Source of the DNA: Amycolatopsis dendrobii
Lineage (GTDB): Bacteria; Actinomycetota; Actinomycetes; Mycobacteriales; Pseudonocardiaceae
DNA length: 64,000 nt
Direction of reading: 5' to 3'
Assembly (NCBI RefSeq): GCF_014145675.1
Contig: NZ_JACGZW010000014.1
Location: forward strand, 144,245-208,244
Part shown: piece after piece, positions 17,493 to 25,268 of the stretch
Position numbering within the stretch: position 1 is the first letter of the stretch
Layout of the letters: every line of letters starts with the position of its first letter
Position numbers and translations under genes: made by a program
The notes under the pieces: model-generated
Told to the model about the DNA's origin: nothing
What the model saw: only the letters and a program-made list of their open reading frames with translations
Databases searched by the model: none

Positions 17493-18065
17493 TCAGTCCT
17501 CCTCTGAAATCCCCCACCCGGCCGCCGCCGAAAGCCCCTCCAGATACCCGATCGCCCGTTCCGTCTTCGGATACCGGTTGACCAGCTCCCAGAACGCCGG
17601 GTCATGCCCCGGCTCCCGCAGGTGCGCCAGCTCGTGGACCAGCACGTAATCCAGCACCCATTGCGGCACCCGCTGGAGCCGGTCGCTGACCCGGATGGTG
17701 GCGTCCACCGGCGTGCACGACGCCCATCTGGTGCGCATCGGCGGCACCCACCGGACGCTGGCCGGCAATGCCTTCCCGTCCAGGTACTTCGCCCCGAGCA
17801 GCGCGCAGCGCGCCAGCAGCGCCGCATCCGACGCCTTGGGCGGCGTCGCCTTCCGTCCTCCCGAGCGCAGCAACCTGCGCTCCATCTCCGCGACCCAGTG
17901 TTTCTCTTCTTCGCGCGTCATCCGTGCCGGGATCTGGACGACCAGGGTGTCGTCATTCCAGTACGCAGTGACCGTCCGGTGCCGGCGCTGGCTGCGCCGC
18001 ACCTCGACCTTGTGTTGAGAAGTGTCCGACGGGGCGTTCTCGCCCCTGCCTCTCAGGGAGGGCAT
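17493..18065 (-). CDS. YgjP-like (DUF45/M48-type) metallopeptidase
   Basis: A protein of about 190 residues with the zinc motif VLVHELAHLREPGHDPAFW, in which HELAH supplies two His and the later His the third ligand. This is diagnostic of the YgjP/DUF45 family found next to restriction or housekeeping genes. The preceding block RTRWASC is also conserved. The start is uncertain: ATG 18065 gives the family's usual length with a short basic N-terminus, and the frame stays open to 18152. It is divergent from the ThiF-like gene, which begins 153 bases away. Confidence 0.85.
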   Translation of the reverse strand: MPSLRGRGENAPSDTSQHKVEVRRSQRRHRTVTAYWNDDTLVVQIPARMTREEEKHWVAEMERRLLRSGGRKATPPKASDAALLARCALLGAKYLDGKALPASVRWVPPMRTRWASCTPVDATIRVSDRLQRVPQWVLDYVLVHELAHLREPGHDPAFWELVNRYPKTERAIGYLEGLSAAAGWGISEED

Positions 18066-18218
18066 CCGTGCTTCGACCACTCGACAACGGTAAGGCTCAG
18101 CACCGACAACTTGGAGCGCCGAAAGGTCACAGCCCTGACTTGTCCACAACAAGATTTCCCTGTGGACAACTCAGCTTCTCACCCACGAGTGGCGTTTCGG
18201 AGCTGCCAAGCTGACCGC

Positions 18219-19304
18219 ATGACCCTGTCCAGTGTTCCGCCGCCGGACGTGCTCCTTCCGGCGTATCCGACGTTGCTTCCGGGCATCCACGTGCTCGAAC
18301 GCGACGACAACGAGATCCAGTTCGGCCTCGACCGCCGCTACGGCATCATCGCCAACGGCCTGCCCCCGGCGATCGTCGACAGCGTCCGCAGGCTCGACGG
18401 ACGGCGTGGGCTCGAGGACGTCCTGCTCGCTGTAGGCGAACACCGGGATCAGTTCCATCTGCTGCTGAAACAGCTGACCGCGCTCGGTCTGGTCACCGAA
18501 GCGGCGAAGAAGAACGTGAAACGGGTCGAAACCGGCTTGTGGTCGCTGCGTGCCCGGCACTATCAGCCAGCGCTCACGGATCGTCGCTGGCAGAGCCTCA
18601 TCGCGGTCCACGGCAGCGGGCGGATCGCCGTGGCAGTCGCCGCGCTGCTCGCGACGTCCGGAGTCGGGCACCTCGACATCCGCGCGTCCGGCACGGTCGC
18701 CGAAGCCGATCTCGGCTCCGGGTTCACGACCGCTGAGCTGGGCCAGCCCAGGCAACGCGCGATCCGGAACGTCGTCGCCCGGATCTCGCCCGATGTCACC
18801 ACCGCCCGCAACCAGCGCCGCCTCCCCGACCTCGTGATGCTCACCGACACCCTTGTCCCGCCGCCGGAGGAGGTGGCCGAACTGGCCGACTCGGCCACCA
18901 CGCACCTGCCGGTCCGGGTTTGCGAGGGCACGGGCATCGTCGGGCCGCTCGTGGTGCCTGGCCGCAGCGCCTGCCTCCGCTGCTGCGACCTGCACCGGAC
19001 GGATGCGGATCCGTCGTGGCCGAGGGTCGCGACGCAGCTGGTAGGCCGGGTGCCCAGGACTGATCTCGGTGCGGTGCACGCATGCGCGTCGCTCGCCGTC
19101 GCCCAAGCGATGCGGCTGCTCTCGCCGAGCGAAACCCCGCCACCGGCTTGGAACGCCACGCTCGAGATCGACAGCTTCGACGGAAAGCTCCACCGCCGCA
19201 GCTGGGAGCCGCACCCGGACTGCGGCTGCGGAGCGCCTGTTCCCGTCGAAGACGCTCCCGAAGCGGTGGAAAGGCCTTCCGAGGAGGTGCTGCAAGAGAC
19301 GTAG
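18219..19304 (+). CDS. ThiF-like / TOMM cyclodehydratase-type leader-binding protein
   Basis: A 361-residue protein resembling the E1-like (ThiF) component of azole-forming cyclodehydratases, whose N-terminal RRE-type domain binds leader peptides. Residues 1-95 fit a small winged-helix-like recognition domain (PGIHVLERDDNEIQFGL). The centre has a worn Rossmann stretch (LIAVHGSGRIAVAVAALLATSGVGHLDI). The C-terminal part carries two Cys pairs, GRSACLRCCDLHR and CGCGAP, that can hold zinc as in ocin-ThiF proteins. No YcaO partner or precursor peptide gene is nearby, so it is an orphan. It is followed 61 bases later by the ABC1 kinase, a pairing I recall as conserved in actinobacteria. Confidence 0.75.
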   Translation: MTLSSVPPPDVLLPAYPTLLPGIHVLERDDNEIQFGLDRRYGIIANGLPPAIVDSVRRLDGRRGLEDVLLAVGEHRDQFHLLLKQLTALGLVTEAAKKNVKRVETGLWSLRARHYQPALTDRRWQSLIAVHGSGRIAVAVAALLATSGVGHLDIRASGTVAEADLGSGFTTAELGQPRQRAIRNVVARISPDVTTARNQRRLPDLVMLTDTLVPPPEEVAELADSATTHLPVRVCEGTGIVGPLVVPGRSACLRCCDLHRTDADPSWPRVATQLVGRVPRTDLGAVHACASLAVAQAMRLLSPSETPPPAWNATLEIDSFDGKLHRRSWEPHPDCGCGAPVPVEDAPEAVERPSEEVLQET

Positions 19305-19365
19305 GCCACACCTGGGTGCCGTCAGCGGGCTGCGGGCGTCGTGCTCGTCAAGGCAGAATCGCAGA

Positions 19366-20709
19366 GTGACCGACTTTCGCGACCGCACCGGAGACCGCGA
19401 TTCCGCCATGCCGCGCCGCGGCGCTGCCCGTACCGCGAAGCTGGCGAGCCTTCCGCTCGGCATCGCCGGACGAGCGGTGGGCGGCTGGGGCAAGCGGCTG
19501 GCGGGGCAGAGCGCTGAGCAGGTGAGTGCAACGCTCTCGGCCAAGGCCGCTGAGCAGCTGTTCGAGGTGCTGGGCACGCTCAAGGGCGGCGCGATGAAGT
19601 TCGGGCAGGCACTGAGCGTGTTCGAGGCCGCGGTGCCGGACGACATGGCGCAGCCGTACCGGGAAGCGCTCACGAAGCTGCAGTCAGCTGCTCCGCCGAT
19701 GCCGGCCAGGCAGACCCACCGCGTGCTCGCCGAGCAGCTGGGCCGGTCGTGGGTCGGACGGTTCGCGCACTTCGACGACGAGCCCGCCGCCGCGGCGAGC
19801 ATCGGCCAGGTGCATCGCGCGACCTGGCACGACGGTCGCGAGGTCGCGGTCAAGGTCCAGTACCCGGGTGCGGACGAGGCGCTGCGCAGCGACCTGCGCC
19901 AGCTTCAGCGCTTCAGCAGGCTGTTCCAGGCTTTCGTCCCGGGCACCGACGTGAAACCGCTGCTCACGGAGCTGGCCGAGCGGATGGACGAGGAACTCGA
20001 CTACCTCGCCGAAGCCGACAACCAGCGCGCGTTCGCGAAGGCGTTCGAAGGCGATCCCGAGTTCCTGATCCCGCGCGTCGTGGCGAGCGCGCCGAAGGTC
20101 GTGGTCAGCGAGTGGGCCACTGGCACGCCGCTGGCCAAGATCATCTCGGACGGCGACCCGGCCACCCGCAACCTGGCTGGGCGACTGCTCGCGGAGTTCC
20201 ACTACTCGTCGCCGGCGCGCGCGCATCTGCTGCACTCCGACCCGCACCCCGGCAACTTCATGCTCACCAGCGACGGCAGGCTGTGCGTGATCGACTTCGG
20301 CGGCGTCGCGAAGCTGCCGCACGGAATTCCGCGTCATCTGGGCGAAATCACGCGACTCGCCCTGGACGGCCATTCCGACGAGCTGATGCGGCTGCTGCGC
20401 GAGAACCGTTTCGTCCGAGCGGACTCGTCCCTGGAAGCGGACGAAGTCCTGGCCTACCTCGCGCCGTTCACCGAGCCGCTGGCCGAGCCGACGTTCCACT
20501 TCACACGCCGCTGGATGCAACGACAGGCAGGGCGTGTCGGCGATTCGCGCAGCAACGACTTCCACGTCGGCCGCTCCCTGAACCTGCCGCCGGAGTACCT
20601 GATGATCCACCGGGTCACCGCGGGCTCGACGGGCATCCTGTGCCAGCTCGACGCCGAGATCCCCGCTCGCGGCATCGTGGAACGGTGGCAGCCCGGGTTC
20701 GCGGCCTGA
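19366..20709 (+). CDS. ABC1/AarF (UbiB-like) atypical kinase
   Basis: A 447-residue UbiB/ABC1-family protein. Family marks are KGGAMKFGQALS (the KxGQ motif), the alanine-rich loop AAAASIGQVHRA, the nucleotide Lys in VAVKVQYPG, the catalytic loop HSDPHPGNFM and metal-binding VIDFGG. ABC1 proteins act as ATPases supporting quinone or lipid metabolism. In M. tuberculosis the corresponding gene (Rv3197) lies next to whiB7 and has been linked to macrolide tolerance. Here accessory genes separate it from whiB7 by 4 kb. GTG 19366 was chosen; the open frame before it overlaps the ThiF-like gene. Confidence 0.92.
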   Translation: MTDFRDRTGDRDSAMPRRGAARTAKLASLPLGIAGRAVGGWGKRLAGQSAEQVSATLSAKAAEQLFEVLGTLKGGAMKFGQALSVFEAAVPDDMAQPYREALTKLQSAAPPMPARQTHRVLAEQLGRSWVGRFAHFDDEPAAAASIGQVHRATWHDGREVAVKVQYPGADEALRSDLRQLQRFSRLFQAFVPGTDVKPLLTELAERMDEELDYLAEADNQRAFAKAFEGDPEFLIPRVVASAPKVVVSEWATGTPLAKIISDGDPATRNLAGRLLAEFHYSSPARAHLLHSDPHPGNFMLTSDGRLCVIDFGGVAKLPHGIPRHLGEITRLALDGHSDELMRLLRENRFVRADSSLEADEVLAYLAPFTEPLAEPTFHFTRRWMQRQAGRVGDSRSNDFHVGRSLNLPPEYLMIHRVTAGSTGILCQLDAEIPARGIVERWQPGFAA

Positions 20710-20799
20710 GTTATCCACAAGACGGGGCGACCACACCGAGTTGTCCACAGATTGCGCAGGGTGGTTTCGCACAGTTGATCAAGGCGTCATTCTCGATGT

Positions 20800-21738
20800 A
20801 TGACGACTACGACAAGCACTGACTCGCTCGCTTTCGGTGATCTCGTTTCCCACGGCGTACTCCACAGACGGCACCTGCGAGTCGCAGGAATTTCCGACCG
20901 AAGAGCCGCACAGCTCTCCGGCCCGGGCGGACCGTGGCGACAGGTCTACTCCGGCGTGTATCTCGTGCACGACAAACCCCCGAGCCGAGAAGAACTCCTG
21001 CACGCAGCCGTCGCCCGGTACGGACGCGGAACCATCATCACCGGCACGGATGCGTTGTGCGCACACGGAATCAGCCATCCGCGGACTCCGGAGATCCACC
21101 TTTTGGTGCCACACAACCGAAGGCCGTCCAACGAACCGAGCGTCATCACCTACCGCACCGCCCGGATGCCCAAGGCGATCCAGATCGACGGCCTGCCCTA
21201 CACGAGCGCCGCCCGCGCCGCCCTCGACCTGGCCCGGCGCGAAAACGATCCGGACGAGATCGCAAGACTGGTCTCGCTGCCGCTGTATTGGGGCCTGGCC
21301 GACCGCGCCGAACTGACGACCGAACTGAACACCGGAAACCAGCGCGGTTCAGCCGCGGTACGCACTGTCCTGCGCAACCTCGACGACCAAGAAACCTTCG
21401 CGCACGGGCAAGCACTCCGGGTCCTCCAACGAACCCCGCTGCCCACCCCGCAATGGAACGTCGCGGTCTGCGACCGCCGCGGCCGCCGGCTCGGTACCGC
21501 CGACGCTTGGTGGGACGAGATCGGCCTTGCATGGCGCTACCGCACCGCAGCGGGCCCGGAAGACTTCAGCCACCTGGCGTTGGCCGCGACCGGCACCGTG
21601 CTGTTTCGGTGCACCCCACGCCAACTCCGGGAATCACCGGAGGAGATGAGCACAGAACTCCTCAACGCCTACCGCCACGCGACGCGCACGCCCCGTCCCA
21701 AAGTGCGCGCCGTCTACAAGACAGGAAATGCCGCATGA
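20800..21738 (+). CDS. AbiEi-like antitoxin-domain protein
   Basis: A 312-residue protein. Residues about 15-70 resemble the winged-helix domain of AbiEi-type antitoxins (FGDLVSHGVLHRRHLRVAGISDRRAAQL... WRQVYSGVYLV). The middle matches the family's second domain (GTIITGTDALCAHGI, THHLLV-like LLVPHNRR). The C-terminal part is like the degraded nuclease-type domain common in actinobacterial members. No AbiEii nucleotidyltransferase toxin is encoded next to it, so it is a solitary member, probably a DNA-binding regulator rather than half of a functional pair. ATG 20800 is the first start and is not preceded by a clear Shine-Dalgarno sequence. Confidence 0.7.
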   Translation: MTTTTSTDSLAFGDLVSHGVLHRRHLRVAGISDRRAAQLSGPGGPWRQVYSGVYLVHDKPPSREELLHAAVARYGRGTIITGTDALCAHGISHPRTPEIHLLVPHNRRPSNEPSVITYRTARMPKAIQIDGLPYTSAARAALDLARRENDPDEIARLVSLPLYWGLADRAELTTELNTGNQRGSAAVRTVLRNLDDQETFAHGQALRVLQRTPLPTPQWNVAVCDRRGRRLGTADAWWDEIGLAWRYRTAAGPEDFSHLALAATGTVLFRCTPRQLRESPEEMSTELLNAYRHATRTPRPKVRAVYKTGNAA

Positions 21739-21989
21739 CGCGAACTTGATGGAGATGCTTCTCCGAGCGGAACTCGGCTGGCACTAGTGCTCAATGCATC
21801 CGGACGGCCTCTGGCATGGCCGTGAGGTGCGGTTGAACCGTGCGCGTCCGTGGTTCGCCACCGTAGTTGACCAACTGCGGCGAGGTGCGTCGACGAAATC
21901 CGCCGCGAATTCCGTCTCGGCTCCTAGCAGTGGTCGTGTTTCTCCTTGGCCTGTCCGCAGTGTTCCCATAGCCGTTGTGGCGATCGGAG
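21739..21989. other. gene-free gap
   Basis: I see no supported gene. Short open frames on both strands here lack ribosome-binding sites and family resemblance. The segment could be the remains of a mobile element, but no inverted ends are visible. Confidence 0.4.
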
Positions 21990-22793
21990 TCAGTCGCTGG
22001 CGTGGGCGGTGTTGTCCAGCCAGTGCTGGACGAGGGCGGTGTCGCCTTCGACGGTGACGCCGGCGGAAGCGCGGTCGGCGAGAGGGAGTCGTCGGGTCAA
22101 GAGCAACAGCAGTGATCGCGCCGGGCCGGTCACCGTCACGCCCGCCTCGCGGGTGACGGGCTGCCAGGCCGCCCCATCCGGACGCCGTTCGGCGAACCAC
22201 GCGCCCGCGCCGTCGGCGACGTCGGTGGCGAGCCACTGCAGGGTCTGCCCGGTGCCCCGGAGGGCGTGTGCGGATGCGGGCCGCTGCATCTGCCAGGTGG
22301 GCGAGGTGAGCATGGTGAGGTGGTTGGTGATGAGTGCAGCGGCGATGTCGGCGTCGATGTCGGCTGGCCGGTCCGCGGCTTTGGCGGCGTCGAAACCGTG
22401 GACGACCGCCTCGTTGAGCATGCTGGACATCCAGAACTGCGTCCCCGATCTGGTGTCCCCCGAGGCGTTGAAGACCGGCGCGTCCAGCGCGTCGGGAGAA
22501 CACGCGCTGGCGACTCGCTGTGCGGACTCCGACAGCCAGTCCTGCCAGTCACGGGAGTCGGCAGGCGGCGTGGCCATCTCGGTGGGCAATCGGGTGGGGT
22601 CGGTGATGCGCCGCTCGATGATCTCCGCGACCCAGTGCTGGGTCTGCCCGACGTGCGCGACCAGGTCAGAGACGCTCCACTTCGGGGCTGTCGGCACGGC
22701 GGCGCCGGGTCCGGCCGCGGCGGCCGCTTCCGCGAGGCGCCGGGTGTGCTCGACGATCGCGCGCCGGGTGCGTTCCGAGTCCAGCTCAGTCAT
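21990..22793 (-). CDS. maleylpyruvate isomerase family mycothiol-dependent enzyme
   Basis: A 267-residue member of the DinB/mycothiol-dependent isomerase superfamily. The N-terminal four-helix bundle contains the metal-type motif WSVSDLVAHVGQTQHWVAEII; further His residues occur in EAVVHGFDAA. The C-terminal MDMPI-type domain (GVTVTGPARSLLLLLTRRLPL) completes the usual architecture. Proteins of this family use mycothiol, the actinobacterial thiol, for isomerisation or detoxification; the exact substrate is unknown. It starts at ATG 22793. It stands alone between an AbiEi-like gene and a methyltransferase operon. Confidence 0.85.
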   Translation of the reverse strand: MTELDSERTRRAIVEHTRRLAEAAAAAGPGAAVPTAPKWSVSDLVAHVGQTQHWVAEIIERRITDPTRLPTEMATPPADSRDWQDWLSESAQRVASACSPDALDAPVFNASGDTRSGTQFWMSSMLNEAVVHGFDAAKAADRPADIDADIAAALITNHLTMLTSPTWQMQRPASAHALRGTGQTLQWLATDVADGAGAWFAERRPDGAAWQPVTREAGVTVTGPARSLLLLLTRRLPLADRASAGVTVEGDTALVQHWLDNTAHASD

Positions 22794-22979
22794 GGGAGGT
22801 CCTTTGCGATAGCCGGTGATAGTTCCCTAGGCCCCCTGCGGGCGCCTTCGACTACGCGTCGAACGACGGTGACGGGAATCGACACGACTCGCAGAACTTT
22901 CCGAGTTTCAAGCTGACCGCGTCTTGGAGCGTCCCGGTGCCGTGGTCCGGAACACTCATCGCATCTGGTCGCGGGCCGG

Positions 22980-23162
22980 TCACCAGTACTCGTCGGGCAG
23001 CTTGCCTTCGATGTCCCGGACGTGGTTGCGCGCGCAGTCCGGGCAGAGCCAGCGCTGGTGGCCGTTTTCCTTGGTGCTCACCCAGGCCAGGGTCGCGAGC
23101 GGGTCGGTTTCGGTGGCACGTGCGCGGCCGCACCGTGAGCACGTGGGGTCGGGCGCGGTCAT
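22980..23162 (-). CDS. small zinc-ribbon protein
   Basis: A 60-residue protein, MTAPDPTCSRCGRARATET followed by CPDC: two CxxC knuckles 31 residues apart (CSRC and CPDC), sufficient for one zinc ribbon. The C-terminus RNHVRDIEGKLPDEYW is acidic. Its ATG overlaps the methyltransferase stop (ATGA at 23159-23162), so the two are translationally coupled. A role in nucleic-acid or protein binding is possible but not shown. Confidence 0.75.
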   Translation of the reverse strand: MTAPDPTCSRCGRARATETDPLATLAWVSTKENGHQRWLCPDCARNHVRDIEGKLPDEYW

Positions 23163-24220
23163 GGTCGGCGTCCGTGGTGCACGGTGCGGGCGCCGAGCAG
23201 GAAGAGGTCGCGGCGGTTGCCGAGGTAGTGGGCGCTGTCCGGGTCGAGCAAGGCAGCTAGCGTCGCGCGGTCTTCGTCCGACAGGTGGTCGGCACCGTGC
23301 GTTGCGAGACGGGAAAGGTGGTGGTGCACGTAGTCGGCGAGACCGTCCGGGCCAGGTGCGGGGTGGTCCACCAATGCGCTGAACGAGCTGACGTCGGCGA
23401 GTCCGGCGCGTTCGAGCGCGAGTGGCCAGCCGTAGGGCATCGGCACGGTTCCGTCGATGCCCGCGCGCATCCCGACGAACCATTCGGCCTGCGCGGCCTG
23501 CAACCGGTCCTCTAGACCGGGCCGTCCGAGTCCTAGATCCCAAGGGAGGCAAGAAAAAGACAACCCGCCCTCAGCCAGCGCGACGACGCCGCCAGTCCGC
23601 GCGACCGCGGTAAGCGAGCTGATCGCGGCCTGCTGATCCGGAAGGTGATGCACGACGCGTGATGCCCATACGAGATCCGCGGCGGGTAGCAAGTCGGGCA
23701 GGGAACCATCGGCTAGGTCGGCGACTACCGCGCGAACCTCGACTGTTTGCGCGATGCCATCAGTTGTCGGGGTGATGCCTTCGGCTGTTCGGGCGGTGCC
23801 GTCGGCAGCCCGGGCGTCGTCCTCGACTGCTGCGCGATTGCCGCCCGGTGGCTCGGCGCGGCTCTCGGGCGCGCGACCGTTGTGCGTCTGCGGTGAGCCG
23901 TCCGCACGGTTGGCCTGCGCGACATTGGCGGCGGCTCGTACGGCGCGTTCGGCCTCGCGGAGCAGTTCGGGGGTCGCGTCGACCAGGATGATCGTGCCGC
24001 CGGATTGAGCGGCCAGGGCTTGGGCGAAGTGGGTGCTCATCCCGCCTGCTCCGCAGCCAAGGTCGATCACCGTGGGGTTCGCCGGGAGCTTCGCCACCAA
24101 ACGGGCGGCGATGGCGGAGTGGGCAGGAGCGTCGAAGGTATCGGCTGCGTGGAGGAGAACCAGCCGGTCAGCCCAGTCGATGTGGTCGTGCGTATGTCCG
24201 GACACGGACTCATTGAACAC
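23159..24220 (-). CDS. class I SAM-dependent methyltransferase with repeat insertion
   Basis: A 353-residue methyltransferase. SAM-binding motif I is VIDLGCGAGGMS, the acidic residue ending strand 2 is in IILVDATPELL, and motif IV is DLVWASRVVHHLPD. Between strand 2 and the next core strand (about residues 103-161, DNA 23738-23914) a low-complexity segment is inserted, ending in seven-residue repeats of the type DGIAQT/EGITPT/DGTART. It probably loops out of the fold. GTG 24220 (FNESVSGHTHDHIDW) was chosen over an upstream GTG at 24322 that lies in a hairpin. The small zinc-ribbon gene follows with overlap. The substrate is unknown. Confidence 0.85.
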   Translation of the reverse strand: MFNESVSGHTHDHIDWADRLVLLHAADTFDAPAHSAIAARLVAKLPANPTVIDLGCGAGGMSTHFAQALAAQSGGTIILVDATPELLREAERAVRAAANVAQANRADGSPQTHNGRAPESRAEPPGGNRAAVEDDARAADGTARTAEGITPTTDGIAQTVEVRAVVADLADGSLPDLLPAADLVWASRVVHHLPDQQAAISSLTAVARTGGVVALAEGGLSFSCLPWDLGLGRPGLEDRLQAAQAEWFVGMRAGIDGTVPMPYGWPLALERAGLADVSSFSALVDHPAPGPDGLADYVHHHLSRLATHGADHLSDEDRATLAALLDPDSAHYLGNRRDLFLLGARTVHHGRRP

Positions 24221-24312
24221 CTGTCCGCGGTTTCCGCACGAGAACGAGCCTGGACTGTCCCCCGACGGACCTTCCAGGCTCGTTTCAGCGAAGGGATCGG
24301 ACGGAACCGGTC

Positions 24313-24421
24313 GCCTGATCACCCAGCGACTGGGTGATCAGGCGGCAAGAACCTGCGCCGGATCAACGTCCGGACGAACCGGTTCCCGCAGGCCAGGACT
24401 GGAGGCAATCCTGGCCTGCGG
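24313..24421. repeat. two strong adjacent inverted repeats upstream of the methyltransferase gene
   Basis: First: GCCTGATCACCCA (24313-24325) and TGGGTGATCAGGC (24331-24343), 13 bp perfect with a 5-base loop. Second: CCGCAGGCCAGGA (24386-24398) and TCCTGGCCTGCGG (24409-24421), 13 bp perfect with a 10-base loop. They lie in the gap between the 87-residue gene downstream of whiB7 and the methyltransferase, both transcribed leftward. They could end the whiB7 transcript or control the methyltransferase. No T-runs follow. Confidence 0.7.
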
Positions 24422-24507
24422 GGCACCTGGCTTCCGGAACAAAGCGGCCGGTCAGGGCAAGCAGCGGGGCCGAGACCCGGCGCCTGCCTGACCAAGGCCG
24501 TACCGCA

Positions 24508-24771
24508 TTAGTTGGGTGGTTGGTACCGCTCCGCTCGGCTGGCCGCCCAGCGGGCTACCCGTGACCAGCGGCGCGCGGCTCGCGCCTGGCGCCACGGGCG
24601 TTGGGCTTCGTGTTCGGTTATCAGGTCGCGTATTCGCGCTCGGGACAGTTCTTCGTGAAGCAACATCTTCGTGGTCTCCTGAGACTTGTTCTGCTTGGGT
24701 TTCGGCTGAACGCGGACCGGTTTTCCGGTGCGGGCCTCGAAATCGCGCGTGGTGATGAGGTTGACGGTCAT
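24508..24771 (-). CDS. small basic protein coupled to whiB7
   Basis: An 87-residue, strongly basic protein starting MTVNLITTRDFEARTGKPV. The second half is Arg/Ala/Trp-rich and helical (RARIRDLITEHEAQRPWRQ, then ARRWSRVARWAASRAERYQ). I do not recognise a family. Its ATG overlaps the whiB7 stop codon (ATGA, 24768-24771), so it is almost certainly co-translated with whiB7 and should be induced with it. The charge pattern suggests contact with nucleic acid or ribosomes, which is inference only. Confidence 0.7.
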   Translation of the reverse strand: MTVNLITTRDFEARTGKPVRVQPKPKQNKSQETTKMLLHEELSRARIRDLITEHEAQRPWRQARAARRWSRVARWAASRAERYQPPN

Positions 24772-25115
24772 GCGGCTGCGCTCCGGGCTGCTGCGGCGGG
24801 TTCGAGGGCGGCGTTCTTGCGCGGACGGCCGCGGGGCCGCTTGCGCGCGATCACCGCACCGCGCTCGAAGATCTCCCCTCCCCAGACACCCCACGGCTCA
24901 CGCCGGGCGAGTGCACCCGCGAGGCAGGCCTCGCGGACCGGGCAGCCGGCGCAGAACGCCTTGGCCCGCTCGAGTTCCGCGGGCGACTCGGCGAACCAGA
25001 GGTCCGCGTCGCGCGAGCGGCAGGGGAGTTCCGGCTCGGCGACCCCGTCGAGCAGGTCGCCGATGTCGAACCCTTCGGCTAAGGGGCCCTCGGCGAGGGC
25101 GATGGCGGATGACAT
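24768..25115 (-). CDS. whiB7: WhiB7-type redox transcription factor
   Basis: A 115-residue Wbl protein that binds a [4Fe-4S] cluster and the primary sigma factor to switch on intrinsic antibiotic resistance. The four cluster cysteines lie in LPCRSRD, then AFCAGCPVREAC. The GVWGGE turn is present, and the C-terminal AT-hook RPRGRPRK is specific to WhiB7 (WblC). ATG 25115 has AAGGAG with ideal spacing. Position next to uvrD2 matches M. tuberculosis whiB7. Upstream lie a leader ORF, a strong intrinsic terminator and a promoter with a WhiB7-type AT-rich box, consistent with autoregulation plus attenuation. A small basic protein gene overlaps its 3' end. Confidence 0.94.
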   Translation of the reverse strand: MSSAIALAEGPLAEGFDIGDLLDGVAEPELPCRSRDADLWFAESPAELERAKAFCAGCPVREACLAGALARREPWGVWGGEIFERGAVIARKRPRGRPRKNAALEPAAAARSAAA

Positions 25116-25196
25116 TTCCGTGCTCCTTTGCGATGCGGTGGTGGTGTGGCGGTGGGCGATCGAACTGGACAACTTGTTCCTTCTTGTTGTGCAGCC

Positions 25197-25246
25197 AAAA
25201 AAACACGAAGGCCGCGGATCCGGTTACCGGTTCCGCGGCCTTCGTG
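25197..25246 (-). terminator. leader terminator (attenuator) upstream of whiB7
   Basis: On the minus strand CACGAAGGCCGCGGA (arm at 25232-25246) pairs perfectly with TCCGCGGCCTTCGTG (arm at 25204-25218) over 15 bp, followed directly by seven T (25197-25203). It is one of the strongest intrinsic terminators in the window. It sits 81 bases before the whiB7 start and 22 bases after the leader ORF stop, so it must be bypassed for whiB7 to be expressed from the distal promoter. Confidence 0.9.
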
Positions 25247-25268
25247 AGCCTTGAGTCCTGACGTCAGG

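Noticed and set aside
17060..17517. Gly/Arg/Trp-rich open frames on the minus strand
   Set aside because: They are translations of the tandem repeat array, with no start signals.
18171..19853. Minus-strand frame of 560 codons over the ThiF-like and ABC1 genes
   Set aside because: Shadow frame; the plus-strand proteins carry clear motifs.
21784..22057. Possible small gene or transposase remnant between AbiEi-like and isomerase genes
   Set aside because: No conserved motif, no terminal repeats, no ribosome-binding site.
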